From: Ixodes scapularis
Taxonomy: Eukaryota > Arthropoda > Arachnida > Ixodida > Ixodidae
Direction of reading: 5' to 3'
DNA length: 64,000 bases
Assembly (NCBI RefSeq): GCF_016920785.2
Contig: NW_024609880.1
Location: 31,891,152-31,955,151 of the forward strand
The notes below the pieces were generated by a model. The model was not told the origin of the DNA, searched no databases, and was given only the letters and a program-made list of their open reading frames with translations. This document shows, piece by piece, positions 1-11,849 of this stretch. Each line of letters opens with the position of its first letter. The first letter of the stretch is position 1. Position numbers and translations under genes: made by a program.

Positions 1-1520
1 TAGTGTGCTGACGCAAATTGAAGCAGACAGCAACCAGTCGAAAATAGACTTCCGGCAATGCATTTCTATGGGAAAAAGTGAGTGCATTTTCTCCCTGCGC
101 TCGATCATAAGAGCAAATATCCCAAATAATTCGTACGTACTAAGTAGCTTAGAAGATTTCTCAGTCAGGCCGACGAAAGAATTGGTCAGTTACGGCGGTT
201 TTCTTTCAAATTCATCGCATTAAAAACGGTGCTAAAACGGCTTCGTACGTGTATTTATGTGCACTGTCGGACACTGTTAGCGCGAACGCGGCGTCGGCGA
301 TTTCCAGCATGGGGGATATACATGTCAAACGAACGGAGGACATCTGGAAAATCAAGGGCGGCGGCAAGAACTGCGCAGTAACACTGGATCAGTAACTCGC
401 AGTGCATGTACGAGCAAAATAAAGTGAAGGCCACGTAATCTATTCCGATTTTAAATAAGTAAGTACCGCTTTATTCTTTCTGCCCTGAGCGAAACTGCTT
501 GTTCTACGTTCAAAATATCACCCGCGCGCTCGATATCTTTGAGAACGAGTGCACGATAAAAGCAGCCGGGCAGAGAAAACAATACGAAGAGACACCTTTC
601 ATAGCCCACGGACTTTATCATCTACGTTTTGAAGGTTTTTATCCGCTCATGGACGACGAGATCATTTTCATATAGTGATAGGATTGGCATATTATCAATA
701 TACAATCGTCACCGGAATGCTGGCGAGCCTTGAACCCACTCTATATTCGTTTCGATTGTAATTTTGCTTTGAATCGTCGCTTGTTTTTACACACCTGCTG
801 CAGAACACACGTTTGGGACTGGAATGTAGCGAAGTTAAACATCGTTCAATGATGACGATGATGTTGCTGTCTGCTTCAATTTGCGTCACGGAAGTCGCAT
901 AGACACTAGCGCCAGTTGAACCTCTAGCGTACATTATAATAACTCTATGCTTATGACAGGCATCTAAGTACAGGAGGCGTTGCCACGTCGCAGGCAGAGC
1001 CAACGTTGGGCAGAGCTGTGCAACTGAGCTTGCTCGCTTGCAACGGGGGGAGTTGTGGAGCTGTTCGAATGGACACTCGTGCAGGCTCGGTCACTTCGTA
1101 TATCCTGGCAGCGGCATGATTAATTTTTTCTTATTGAAAGCTCAGAACAAACAAAAAAATGAAGCCAACAGAAAATAAGGTCAGAAATCGCGAACTCTTA
1201 AACCAACGTTAACTTCGTCTTCGTTTCTTGGATAATTTCACGTGCCGTACGACTGGACGCCACAATGAGTAAAGCAGACGCTGAGGGCACCACATATTTC
1301 CAGAAATATCTATTGTCCGAGGGCTCTATCGATGTATCGTTACGGTGAAGGTGAGAAGGAGCAAGCTCAAAAGGGCATGCGGTATCCTTTCTCTTTCCTT
1401 CGAAAAGTATGGACCGGCCTTAGTAGAAGAACTGACCATACCGCGTACAGTCGAGACTGGCACTAATCAAAACATACTTAGCTAACTAAAAAAAAAAAAA
1501 CGTAAGTCAACAAGTTTTTT
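1..1520. other. Anonymous DNA with an inverted-repeat pair at its left end
   Basis: No convincing gene is visible. The sequence at about 8-33 (GACGCAAATTGAAGCAGACA...) reappears in reverse orientation at about 862-888, so bases 1-890 may be a small TIR or foldback element whose left end lies at or beyond the window edge. Open frames here are short and have no recognisable motif. A-rich and T-rich runs at 1489-1500 and 1515-1525 precede the next element. Confidence 0.35.
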
Positions 1521-2137
1521 TTTTAAAGGGATTGTCCTGTGATATTCGGAATTTGCTATGTTTTTTGGGGGGCTGGTCACGTAGAGAGGGCCCAAATCTA
1601 CTCAGATGTGATATTTGTTTCAATAAAAGACGCCCCAGTATTCGTTAAATTAGTAATGAACATCCAATACAAAACTTCACGTACAATTTCTCAAGTGTGC
1701 GTGGCTGGTTGTGTCATGACGCCCCATCAGGCATGGCAACGTCAGAGTTGCGGGCATTGACCTATTCCCGGTTTTGGTCAACATGGTTGATGGTGCGTAC
1801 ATAGATTATCGGCGAAGAAATTAGCTTTTCGCATTACTGCAAATTTTGTCTTTCTTAGAACTAAGTTATTTTACTAAGACAGCTGTCAAGAACTTTCGTG
1901 GCTGTCTTTCAACGTTGCTCTCTTTGCATGATGGAAAGAGCTTTCGCGGTGGCCCACTAAAACGCTGTATGTTTTGCGGGTGCAATCTGAGCAGTTGGGC
2001 TCTGTTTAACATTGAATTACTTGTGCAGTGGAGGATTAAAGATACGTATATTGTGCGGAGGATAATCCAAAAAGTAACGACAATGTAAATTAATTGTTAT
2101 CTGAACGACAGAAATTTACCGGACAATCCCTTTAAAA
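1521..2137. mobile_element. Non-autonomous TIR element (MITE), 617 bp
   Basis: The ends are exact inverted copies of a 17-bp repeat, TTTTAAAGGGATTGTCC, at 1521-1537 and 2121-2137. The interior has no transposase-like open frame, so the element would need a transposase in trans. The TTAAAGGG start is reminiscent of Tc1/mariner-type MITEs, but no clear target duplication could be read, so the superfamily is left open. Confidence 0.6.
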
Positions 2138-2345
2138 AACGCCACTCGTTCCTATTTCATAACAGTTTTAAAATAAGCAAGTAGCGGTTCAGCCTGCAAG
2201 CCCGGTCAGCTGTCACATAGCTTCCTCTATAGACGCTTTACAGCAGCTGTGCATGGGCGCCGCCATAACCGACCTTCAGTTTTTGTTTCCTCATATTTTT
2301 CACTTCGCTCCATCATTACCACAGGAGCACAGGTTACTGGCATTT

Positions 2346-2519
2346 TATACCGTGTTTCATACTTAGCGTGCAACGCTGTCAAAGCTACTGGCGCGAGCAT
2401 GGGGCTTGATCTCGTTGATCATTTGCACGCGTTCTCGCGCAAACAAAACTATAGATGAAGCCACGCGTTCGCGCCAGTAGCTTTGACAGCGTTTCACACA
2501 AAGTATGAAACAGAGTATA
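2346..2519. repeat. Hairpin-forming inverted repeat
   Basis: Arms of about 50 bases (2346-2398 and 2467-2519) are inverted copies sharing TTTCATACTT and CTGTCAAAGCTACTGGCGCG, separated by about 70 bases. It could be a small MITE or the source of a hairpin RNA. No promoter is evident. Confidence 0.55.
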
Positions 2520-2732
2520 GATACGACGGTGTCTTTTTCCCCAGCGTTTGCCTTTGTGGTGGCTCACAAAGCCCGCTTCAGTGGTTTGATATCTCGGTAA
2601 GACAATTAAAGGTCGGCAATGGCGTCTGTAATCTGGCGCGTGTGTAAAACGTCTATACTCAGAAAGCCTGGAAGTTTGACGACGGAGCCATAGAGTTCCC
2701 GATCGCGCGCGAGGACCTGGTAGCACAGAAAC

Positions 2733-2938
2733 CCTCCTGCACCATTCGTTGCTGACTAACGCGCCCGATATTGTAGCTACAACGACATATTAGTTCCAAA
2801 GCGAGCGGCGCTCACTCACCGGGGCACCGCCATGTTTCCCCGCATCCCTACCGAGCTGCCAGTCACGGGATTTTAAAGTCCCTCTCCTAGGTAGTTGGCT
2901 AACTTTAGCCGCTGTAGCACTTGGAGGAAACGGGCCCA
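2733..2938. mobile_element. Single-arm fragment of the long-TIR element found at 61.2-62.2 kb
   Basis: This stretch closely matches the right arm of the 61,206-62,237 element. It shares the run from GTTGCTGACTAACGCGCCCG through GCCATGTTTCCCCGCATCCC to the terminal AAACGGGCCC. The left arm is absent, so this is a truncated copy. It shows the family is dispersed in the genome. Confidence 0.7.
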
Positions 2939-4865
2939 GTTGCGCTGCTCAAAACTTGAGAGCTACGGGCCTATTCCGGACCGATACAGTTTTTCTATAC
3001 TCCGTTCCCTTATTTCGTCTTCCGAAATAAGAAAACGGAGCATAGAAAAACAATAAAAGAAGGGTGGCTTTTTCTTTATTGTGTAAAGAAAAAGGGCAAC
3101 ATGACGCCACCCGGCTTTACCTTTGCTGACGTCATGTTGACTCCAGAAGTTTCCAGCCTCCATGACTATGTGGCTCTAGAGTGGACGCGGTCTCTCTTTC
3201 CGCTCTACAGAGCATCATCACGGGCGCTAAGTTCTGGTTCCTGCACTCTAAGAAAAAAGGGAGGAAAAAAGTAGCAACGGCGCGTCTTCCTCCCTTCTAC
3301 TGACGCGCCCCCAAGCGGACACGAGAGAAGTGGAGGAACGAAACGTTTTTCTCCTTCTCCGGGCAGGCGGGAGAAAACTTTCGCCATCCCGGCTCATCTT
3401 CTTTCGGTTTCGTTTTTTGAGCAGGTCGCGCACGTTGTTTAATAAATGCTGTTGAGTTGATTGAGCTTCAACGGCAGCGAAGGCCGCCTATAATTCCGTC
3501 TTCTAGTCTAAACGTGCAGAACATTTCGGTTGCATTGACGTTTTTATCACTAATTTTATGAAACGAGCAAACGAAGCCGCTAGAAACAGCGAAGTTCCGG
3601 AGCAGTGCCAGCAGCGCCACGTACACTGGGGGATGGCCGTCTCCGGAATGCGGGGCGCGGGGCTGTACTCGCGCGGCACGGAACTAAAGTCACTACAGTA
3701 GCGAAACCACGCGGAACTGTGTCGACGTTTTCGACGTTATGGAAACCGCAGGAACTGCGTCCAAGACAGGCAGGTTTTGCTGCCGGCTGCCTGGGTGCCT
3801 TCCGTCCTGAGTTCGGTTCTGTTTTCCGATGCCGAGTGCAACCGGCGTTCAACGTGGTTCTGCATTTGTGCGTGTCAGTAACATAGCTGCAACATCGTGA
3901 TAACAGTGTTGTGGGTTGTGAACAGAAGACTGGAATTATCGCCGATGTGACCGTGTGTTCGCGTATCAGTGGTGTAACAACAAGATGAGATCGTAAACTG
4001 TCGGGCCTTGATGCCGTTGGTCGAGCCGTGATCGGAGGGGGCGGGTTGTCGCAGGTTGACATTCCGCTTTACATTAAAAAGTTTAATACCGCTTGAGGGA
4101 TTACGTGCAATCGATCAACGTGCGGATAGTCATGTTGGAATGCTGGTCTGAACAGTAGAAGCTCCTATCGCTATCGTACAGTGGCCAATGTGGCTGTCGG
4201 AATTGTCTCGTCCCCGAGAGCGATTGCGCTCTGGGGCACGACTGAACAGTACGAAATTGTGACGGAAAGTACGTATATTTACAGTATGGAATTTCGGAAT
4301 TAAAAAACAATAGTAGGTAAAATCGAAAAAAAAAAAAAAGCTACCTTTTATTTTGCTGTTTAAATATTCTAGGGCTCCTGGAGAAACCGCCCTCCAAGTG
4401 GCGCGCTGGGATGAGCGCTAGAAGTTTTCGGGCACGCCACGGCGTAGCTCGGTACACTTAACACCTGCCGCAAGTCGCGGCTTTGACTGCATTCAAGTTG
4501 ATCGAAAAGCGATTTCTCAGCCCGTGAAGCATCACTTCCAGCTGAGTGAATATCCGCTCTACAGAGATTAATTCAAGACGGCAATTGCAGCTTTGCGCGA
4601 ACAGCACAAATAGAAAAACCAATAGAAATACAGGCTACGACGTGCCGTGTGGGGAAACAAACTCATGGCTTCGAACCGCATTGGAGCGGCTTGATTTACT
4701 GGCTTTCAAATAATGACGGCATGATCGAACGTTTACTTTTTAATAAGAGATTAATCCCCTGAGCCATTCAAAATACTCTCAGAGGTATGACATTGCTGGG
4801 AAAAAATCAACATGCTGGGAATATTTTTTATTGCTTAGGGAGTCACCGAAAAGTTTCGTACGTTC
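2939..4865. other. No recognised gene; GC-rich island and a possible TIR end
   Basis: A sequence CACTCTAAGAAAAAAGGG at 3244-3261 recurs inverted at 7132-7150 with one extra T. Both lie beside GGAGGAACG motifs, so these may be ends of related MITEs. The island 3580-4062 is GC-rich with a 160-codon open frame on the minus strand, but its composition looks like promoter or UTR DNA and no domain is recognised. A poly-A run lies at about 4326-4340. Confidence 0.3.
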
Positions 4866-6325
4866 AAAACACTGATCTCAATGACAATTGCTGGATCGCG
4901 CTTCCCCGCTTGTTCGCTGCAGCGCAAGTGAAGCCACCGGGCTTCACTCGCTTGGGATACGATTTGCCGTTTTTGCTAGCCTTTGCTGCGCTCTTCCAGC
5001 GTGCTGACGACACGTTTTCTACTCGTTCATCGTCATTCGCCGAAGAAGTTTTTTGAAGACTCTGTGTATTGTTGAGACTTTCCGTTGTGAACACGTGGAA
5101 AATTTTACGAAAGTGCAGTGTCGCAGGAAAAAGGCACAACGCGTCGAAAGGAAGGGCTGGCGGCGTGTTCAAAGCATCCTTGGCACGCCGAAGTGCCGTG
5201 TCTCTGTGCCTTCGCACGCTTGGATACCGACCAAGAACCGACGCCGTGTGTATGTGTTCAGCGAGTGCAATGTGCGTGAAGCTGTTCGTGCCTCTGGATC
5301 AGCGTCTTTTCCCCTCGCGGTTTAGGAACGAGCTTAATCCAGCGTCCACTAGCGACGGAGGATGGGGAGAAGGTACGTCTTTTTTTCGTCCTTAGACGAT
5401 TTACACAATACCGTGCACAACAGCTCCTCATCACTGATCAGTGCTGGCTTATTATCAACCTACGCGACTCGCCTAATTGTAATTGGTCAACAGATTGCAC
5501 ACGACCATATCGGCCGCGCTTCAAAGATTTTCATTCTCGCCGTCTTGTACTTTTGCTTTCGAAAACCCCCCTGGCTCCACGTACAACGTTGCCCTATTCG
5601 TGCTCCCACGGAATCTATTAGAGTAGATTTGGGACATAGCCATGGTTAATATAGAACATAAGAATACGTACAGATCTCCCCCATTTATTAGCAACTCACC
5701 GGAACAGCTGGACGATCCAGAACTCCGTGGCCGATATATATAAATGATCTATAGGCATCTACGCGCGACACACGTTCAGAACTTTGGCGCGGCGTCAATT
5801 CTTGACCGGTATCCAAGCGTGCGAAGGCACAAAGATGCATCACTCAGCGTGCCAAGGAAGCTTTGATCACGCCGCGACACCGGCGACACGTTTTCGACGA
5901 GTTGTACCTTTTGATACGGCTTCACGCACATTGCACTCGCTAAACACATTCAGAAGGCGTCGGTTCTTGGTCGGTATCCAAGCGCGCGAAGGCACAGAGA
6001 CACGGCACTTCGGCGTGCCAAGGATGCTTTGAACACGCCGCCAGCCCTTCCTTTCGACGCGTTGTGCCTTTTTCCTGCGACACTGCACTTTCGTAAAATT
6101 TTCCACGTGTTCACAACGGAAAGTCTCAACAATACACAGAGTCTTCAAAAAACTTCTTCGGCGAATGACGACGAACGAGTAGAAAACGTGTCGTCAGCAC
6201 GCTGGAAAACCGCAGCAAAGGCTAGCAAAAACGGCAAATCGTATCCCAAGCGAGTGACGCCCGGTGGCTTCACTTGCGGGAGCGGCAAGCGCGATCCAGC
6301 AATTGTCATTGAGATCAGTGGTTCA
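4866..6325. mobile_element. Foldback element with ~415-bp inverted arms
   Basis: The left arm 4866-5284 and the right arm 5918-6325 are inverted copies that agree closely over more than 400 bases, including the codable stretches starting MKTLCIVETF on opposite strands. A further diverged partial copy in right-arm orientation lies at about 5783-5905. The centre (5285-5782) is unrelated. Open frames in the arms mirror each other and have no recognised domain, so they are best treated as repeat sequence. Confidence 0.65.
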
Positions 6326-6335
6326 AAACGACCAG

Positions 6336-6343
6336 TATAAAAG
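6336..6343 (+). promoter_or_regulatory. TATA-box-like sequence
   Basis: TATAAAAG stands just outside the right arm of the foldback element. No coding region is recognised downstream, so this is only a candidate core promoter. Confidence 0.2.
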
Positions 6344-9300
6344 ACGGAAACGCAGAGCACGGGTGTAGTGTTCGGGTTAGTGTGGTGCTCTGTTGTATTG
6401 ATATTTGTGTGTGCCGTGCAGTGTCGTGTATGTGCTCAATGTATGTTCACCTGATGCTTGCAATAAGCGTAAGCGTAATGTGTGTATAGTAGAGTATCCT
6501 CAAGCGCAGTAGTGGTCCAAGAAGAGCAAATTATTTTTTGTAAAACATGAATTGGGCGGTACCTAGCGCCACCTAGCCTAGCTACTTGCAATTACTCTGC
6601 TTGACCCCGCCATCTGGTGGCTAGCGATTTAACCTTTCACGCTACGCGATAAACAGCGGCTTCTTTCGAGAGCGGCTTTTGGTTTCGCGGATTGAGTTTG
6701 CCCTTCTCCGTGACGTGCGGTTGACGAAGGAATTGTGACTCGAGGAACACCAAAGGTAAGACGCAAAGTGCGCAAAGTAACTGGGTATCGGTTGTCTCCG
6801 TTTAACATCGCAGTGTTGTCGACGAGAAGACTGAGTAACTGCTTTCGAATCGCAAGTTTCTGTACATGTGGGGGGAATCTGGCTTCGGAAATGAACACAG
6901 TTTGCAGAAAGCTCGTGTTACGCCTTTATTCGCTGCTGCTCTCGTCCCGTACAAGAGACGTAGCGTCCTCGTCAAGCCGTATTGGGCTCGATTTGCTCGA
7001 TTCGGGGTCGCCATATTGAGATGCAAGCGACGGAGGAACTTTGCTCCCCTGCTTCAGGGAGGAACGTTTCTCCCTTTCTAAAGGAACATAGGTTACAAGA
7101 CCGTTCCTCCCCTAAGGGAGGACTATCCATACCCTTTTTTCTAAGAGTGTGGTCCCCTAGCAACGGCCTGCCAGGGGAAACGAGAGTTTGAGAGCCGCCG
7201 CAGTGAGCGTTATTTGGCCTGCAGCGGCGCTGACCAGCGGTGGCATTGAAGGGAAGCGGTGTAGCAAGTTTTGCGATTTCAGTCAATACTGCCAGAAAAT
7301 TCTACTTGACGTTCATACCCTGGAAAACATGCGTTAGTTTTTTTCCCCCACAGCCATGGCAATTGCAGCAAAAAAGTTCAATAAAAATGAGCAGTTGCTT
7401 TGTGGTCTGGTGCCAATAAGTTGCCGCCAATGTTCACCATAGTCACGCTCTGGGGTCCATGAAGTGCAGGAAAACAAAGCACGGTGTGGACTCTGATTTT
7501 CTTTAGGTTTTACAAAACTTGTCCACTCTCGAGCAATATTGATATTAGGAGCCCGAGCTCGTAGTGCAGTATCGGGCCTTCGAAAATAATTCGCTTAACC
7601 CTTTTATATCACTTCGGAAGAGGAAAAACAACAACTCTCCCTATTCTCTTTTTACATAGTAACATAAACCTAATATGAATTGCTTCGCAGACGATCAACA
7701 CAATCATTCAGATGCCGTGTGAGGATTTTGTGAATCGCGAGTGAAGCATCGTTGAAGAAAGCACACAAGCAGTGGTGATGTCCAACCGACCAACTTTCGA
7801 TCGATCGACCTGGAAAATGCTCCTTCAAACTTGTCCTTGATTAGTGATTAGTCCTAAGGAAAATTGGTGGCCGCATGCAGAACCGAGGTATCCTGGCTTG
7901 CGTCCCAACCCTTGCCGTTTCAATCTGGATAAGCACGTACCGGCGTGCGGTCGTGTATCACTACAGCGTGACGACTAAAAAACACCATAGGATAGCTGTT
8001 GTACTGCACTGGCTAAATTTATAAGTTTATCGTCTTCAGAGAGACACCATGACGCACATTGGGGCTAGCTGGCTAACCTCGCACCGTTTCAGCATGCACG
8101 CAACTTTAATTACGTTTGGTTAGTCATTTTATTATTCACAGAAGCAAGATTACAGTGGTAAAGGTTACATTACGATGCCATGTGAAATTCCGTGAAGTGG
8201 GTCATAAACAAATTAAACCGGCAAAGGTAGCACATTAAAACTGCCATCTGAAGCTCAAGAAAGACTGCGAGAGTGCTTCTCGGAAAAAAGAAAAGCATAC
8301 ACACACACAAGCACACGCGTTCTTCGTAGCATTTGGGAGGCTGTAGGAACGGGAAGATGGAAGGGTTGTTAGAAATAAGAGTAAGAGAAGAAAGAAGAAG
8401 AAAAAAAGGGAAAGCTAGTTTTAGCAGACGACCAAATGACTCCGCAGGTGCGCTCTCCAATTTGTAGGAGGCAGCTGCCAAGTTATTTTCGCCGTCGCCG
8501 GCCGAGGCGCAGACAAGCTCATCAAGGCGCGTGAAATGTCAGAACCTGTATCATGCACCTCAATCATCTCGGCCGTGTTTTCTCATTCACAGCCTTTTCT
8601 CGGAACTGCTGCTGCTACCGCTGCTGCTTCCGCGGGGGCGTCGGGGCGCTCATTCTTTATGTAGGAGTCGCCGCGTCTGGCCTCGCGCAATCCTGAGCAG
8701 CGAGTGTCTTTCTTGCGCTGGAGGTATGCCCGACGTAATTGTCTCTGCTGTCCCATTAAAAAAAAAAAAAAAAGAAAAGAGATGCGATCGTGTTTTTTTT
8801 ATTTGTTGCGCAATGTGGTTGCGTGTTAACATGCGTCCAATCACAACCCCCCCCCCCCCCCCAAAAAAAAAAAAAAAAAAAAAAAAAACGAAAACAAGCA
8901 GTAACGAACAAATCAAGGGGATAAAAATAACTAGAGAGAGACAGAGGATTTGGACTTATTTCGCATTTTTTTATTTATAAATACGGCGTAGTACATTATC
9001 TTGCTGCTTATCTGATTTTGCTTTAGAATAGAACGAAAAAAACACTTGCATTTTGATTTTATTTGTCAATCAAGTTGTAATACACATAATTGCGTTTTAT
9101 AGGGAAGGCTGCGGAAACTAACTTGTGTCTCAGAGGTGAAAACCCACCCTTGGCTGGAGTGATTGTGAACCAACAAATGGCGATGAGATCGCCTTTCAGT
9201 CCTGCATATGAACGCCATAAATCGTGTGGGGTGGCACTTCGAAACAGTGTGGAATTTTTCTTTCTCCGTAAAGTGACTTCTCTGGCCGTTCACTCGTTTT

Positions 9301-10106
9301 TGAATGCGCGAGCTTTCTGTTGAAAGCGGCCCGTCAGCACCAGGTTTTGTGCAAAAAGAGCGGTTGCCTACGATAGGAGCCAGAGGCTCTGCTATCCGCT
9401 CGCGTCTCCAGCAAATGTGGTCAGAAAAAAACATGAAAATCGTCCTGAGCTAATGGCGAGGCGCATGCGCGACAATAGAACCGACGCTTCAAGAAAGTGA
9501 AATTGACGGTGCGCATTTATCACCCGAGGGATATCGGAGGCCAATTACACATATTTCTACGTGGTATGATTCGGACGACGATTCGGTCGTTTCGTCTTGA
9601 ACGTCTTTGGCGCCTTAAAGATTTCTAACACATTTCCACAAAAAAAGAACGTGAGGACGTAATGGACGTGGGTTTCCAGAATTCTAGCTTGAGAAACTAA
9701 ATACCTCAAGAAACAAAAAAAGAAAAGGAACTGTTTTCCTTTGGTCAAATGGCTTTGGGCTTGCCTAGTGCCACTAAATAAGTTACGCTTCAGGGTTGCG
9801 ACACTTGGACATACTGTGGCTTAAAGTCATGGTTGCCAGTCATCTGAAGCTTTATCTGAAATCACTGGAAACGCGTTTGCGTCCTTCACAAATGTTTAAA
9901 CAGTTCGCTACAGAGCAAAGCAATATTACGTGAGCTTTCTAACACCGAATGTAATGCTGAGGGAGTCGAACTTTTTTAATCATGACGATCGGCAGCTGCG
10001 TCTGCTCTGCACAAGCTCCAAAATGGTTGCGCCCACAACAATGTTGGGGAACGGAGTGCCGATACTCTAAACACAGCTCATTTAGTGGCTCTAGGCTTGC
10101 CCAGGG
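6344..10106. other. No recognised gene; simple-sequence runs
   Basis: A short GGGCGGTACCTAGCGCCACC motif at about 6556 resembles tick LINE 3' ends. The inverted CACTCTTAG-type end is at 7132-7150. Homopolymer blocks occur at 8758-8774 (A-rich) and 8847-8888 (16 C followed by 26 A). Open frames of up to 149 codons here run through these homopolymers and are not believable genes. Confidence 0.4.
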
Positions 10107-10345
10107 TTGGAAGAGATCAGTCAGAAGCACGTACCACCAGATGAGACCAGCCTAGAGGAATGGACTCCTCCTGAGGGTCCTCTCGACAAACGTCGAGCTG
10201 TCATGACCTCTCTTTTGGATTTTATCCACAAGGCGGGGCTGGTCGCCTATTTATCCATAAGTCCCCGAAACCCCCTTCTCCGGCCCTGATCCAAGCTCGT
10301 AAGCTACCGGTCCGGTTCCCTCCCTCCCTTCCCTAAGGCCAATAA
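10107..10345 (+). pseudogene. Probable 3' end of a non-LTR retrotransposon ORF2
   Basis: The frame from 10107 reads through SLEEWTPPEGPLDKRRAVMT and LLDFIHKAGL to a stop near 10289. This tryptophan/proline block followed by a short helical tail resembles the C-terminus of tick LINE polyproteins. It is followed by a pyrimidine-rich 3' UTR with AATAAA at about 10342. The upstream RT domain is absent, so it would be a 5'-truncated copy. The assignment is from pattern memory and unconfirmed. Confidence 0.35.
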
Positions 10346-10881
10346 ACGCTTTCCGAACTGATTTGGTCAAGTGTCTTATTTGAGGTCACCGAGCTTTTTA
10401 TTTTTAGCGTCAGGCTTGAACACAGAAAACAATGAGCCTTAGCTGTTGTAAATATTCAGTTTGATAAACACGAAGTAGAACTGTCACAAAAGTCTTATGT
10501 TACAACATAACAAGAGTAATGCCAGTGTTATAGAATTACACCATTAAATGGTCAAAATTACTTATAACATTGAGTGCAGGCACACTAAAAATTACTGGAG
10601 CCTATCATTTTTTTTAAATTTATGAATAGCTATTACAGAGTTTAAACATTGTAACAGTATTAATTTGGTGATTTGTTTGGACCAACTAGTGGTGTGCGAA
10701 AAAATAGAAAGAAATATGCAAGTGGTCGAGCTTGACGTTATATCAAATAATGTCTACGTACGGATGTCGCGCGCGCAGATGCAGTCTGGAAAAGCGCTAT
10801 ATTTTACTTTTTAGCGCACCGAAAGCTAAATCTTGTACACGCACTGCTCAAGCTGTAAAGTTTGCATTTTCATAGTACATT

Positions 10882-11463
10882 CTAACATAGAGCCACTGTA
10901 TATTGCAGCGTAGCTGCCAGGGTAGCGCCACGCTTTTCTCTGTGCCGCCTCTCACAGCGATTGGTCACACGCGGTACCATAGCAACCAGCTGAGCTGGCT
11001 CGGTTTCTATAGCAACCGAGTGACTACTCACCACGTGACGTCGCAAGAACCGTGATGTCACGGGTAAGATGGCAGCGCCCACAGCTGGCGGATGCGAGTT
11101 TGTTCGGTGCGCGGAATCGTAATCTGCCGCAGCTTGCTGACGATTTCGGGCTTCGTCATGCTCTCTGACGTAGGTAGAACGTGAAGATAAGAAGAAATTA
11201 TACTTTATACCCTTTCTGTGCAATCTCGCTCTGGATATTGACATCTGTGCGACAGCATCAGTCATATCGCCGTAGCGGTGCTCGGATTCCCGGATGTGTT
11301 CGAGGATCGATAAGAGTTTTAGCATGCAATTTTTGCATAGTCTTACCTTTGTTTCAACGTTGGAGTGTCTGAGAATCGATGCGAAATGTATGCGTCGCAT
11401 GTTGGGCTTTGGGGAAATTGGTTCAGTCCCAGGTAACCGCATAATCGCAAAACCTTTGTGCAA
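10882..11463 (-). CDS. Hypothetical 193-codon open frame, unrecognised
   Basis: This is an uninterrupted frame of 193 codons in DNA of ordinary base composition, longer than expected by chance. No family is recognised. The N-terminal part contains MRRIHFASILRHSNVETK followed at DNA level by AAAG|GTAAGA, a good splice donor near 11,345. It may therefore be one real exon whose intron happens to stay open. It could equally be a remnant of a transposase gene. The C-terminal part is low-information and may be non-coding. Confidence 0.3.
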   Translation of the reverse strand: MHKGFAIMRLPGTEPISPKPNMRRIHFASILRHSNVETKVRLCKNCMLKLLSILEHIRESEHRYGDMTDAVAQMSISRARLHRKGIKYNFFLSSRSTYVREHDEARNRQQAAADYDSAHRTNSHPPAVGAAILPVTSRFLRRHVVSSHSVAIETEPAQLVAMVPRVTNRCERRHREKRGATLAATLQYTVALC

Positions 11464-11674
11464 AGAAGCTCCTGTGGTGTTTACGTTTTGTACTAATCAA
11501 CGACTATACGATAAAGCTTTTAGGATAAAATTCTCGCACTTTTTTAAGCTTCCTTTCAAAGTTTGACTTTTTGAGAATCGAAACAAAAGGTATATACGTT
11601 GTCGCGTGTAAGGCCTAAGGGAAGTTGTTTCAGCAATGGGTCACCGAATAATTACAGCAACTTTTACCGATCAT

Positions 11675-11849
11675 TCACACTGGAAGCGGATCCGCGTTCG
11701 CAAAGCGGTTGCGAACGCGGTTATATAAAGATCCAGTACAATTGCATGCGCAATCGATGACATCAAGTACTTACGTGTGACATTGTACTGGATATTTATA
11801 GAACCGCGTTTGCAACCGCTTTGCGAACGCGGATCCGCTTTCAGTGTGA
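11675..11849. mobile_element. 175-bp MITE with ~65-bp terminal inverted repeats
   Basis: The ends TCACACTGGAAGCGGATCCG and its inverted partner at 11,831-11,849 extend inward through AAAGCGGTTGC and ATCCAGTACAAT, so nearly the whole element is two inverted arms around a short loop. TATA-like TTATATAAAG and TATTTATAGAA sit symmetrically in the arms. No unambiguous target duplication was found, so the superfamily is open. Confidence 0.7.

Noticed and set aside
5053..5325. A 90-residue frame beginning MKTLCIVETF, found again on the opposite strand at 5867-6148, looked like a conserved gene pair.
   Set aside because: The two copies are the two arms of one DNA inverted repeat, and the open frames are equally long in several phases. 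No protein-level signal beyond the DNA duplication was seen.
3244..7150. One large 3.9-kb transposon bounded by CACTCTAAGAAAAAAGGG inverted ends.
   Set aside because: The ends are only ~18 bp with an indel. The interval contains an unrelated complete foldback element, no target duplication was seen, and independent MITE ends are equally likely.
8531..8980. 149-codon plus-strand frame.
   Set aside because: It runs through poly-A, poly-C and poly-A homopolymers (Lys and Pro runs) and has no domain.
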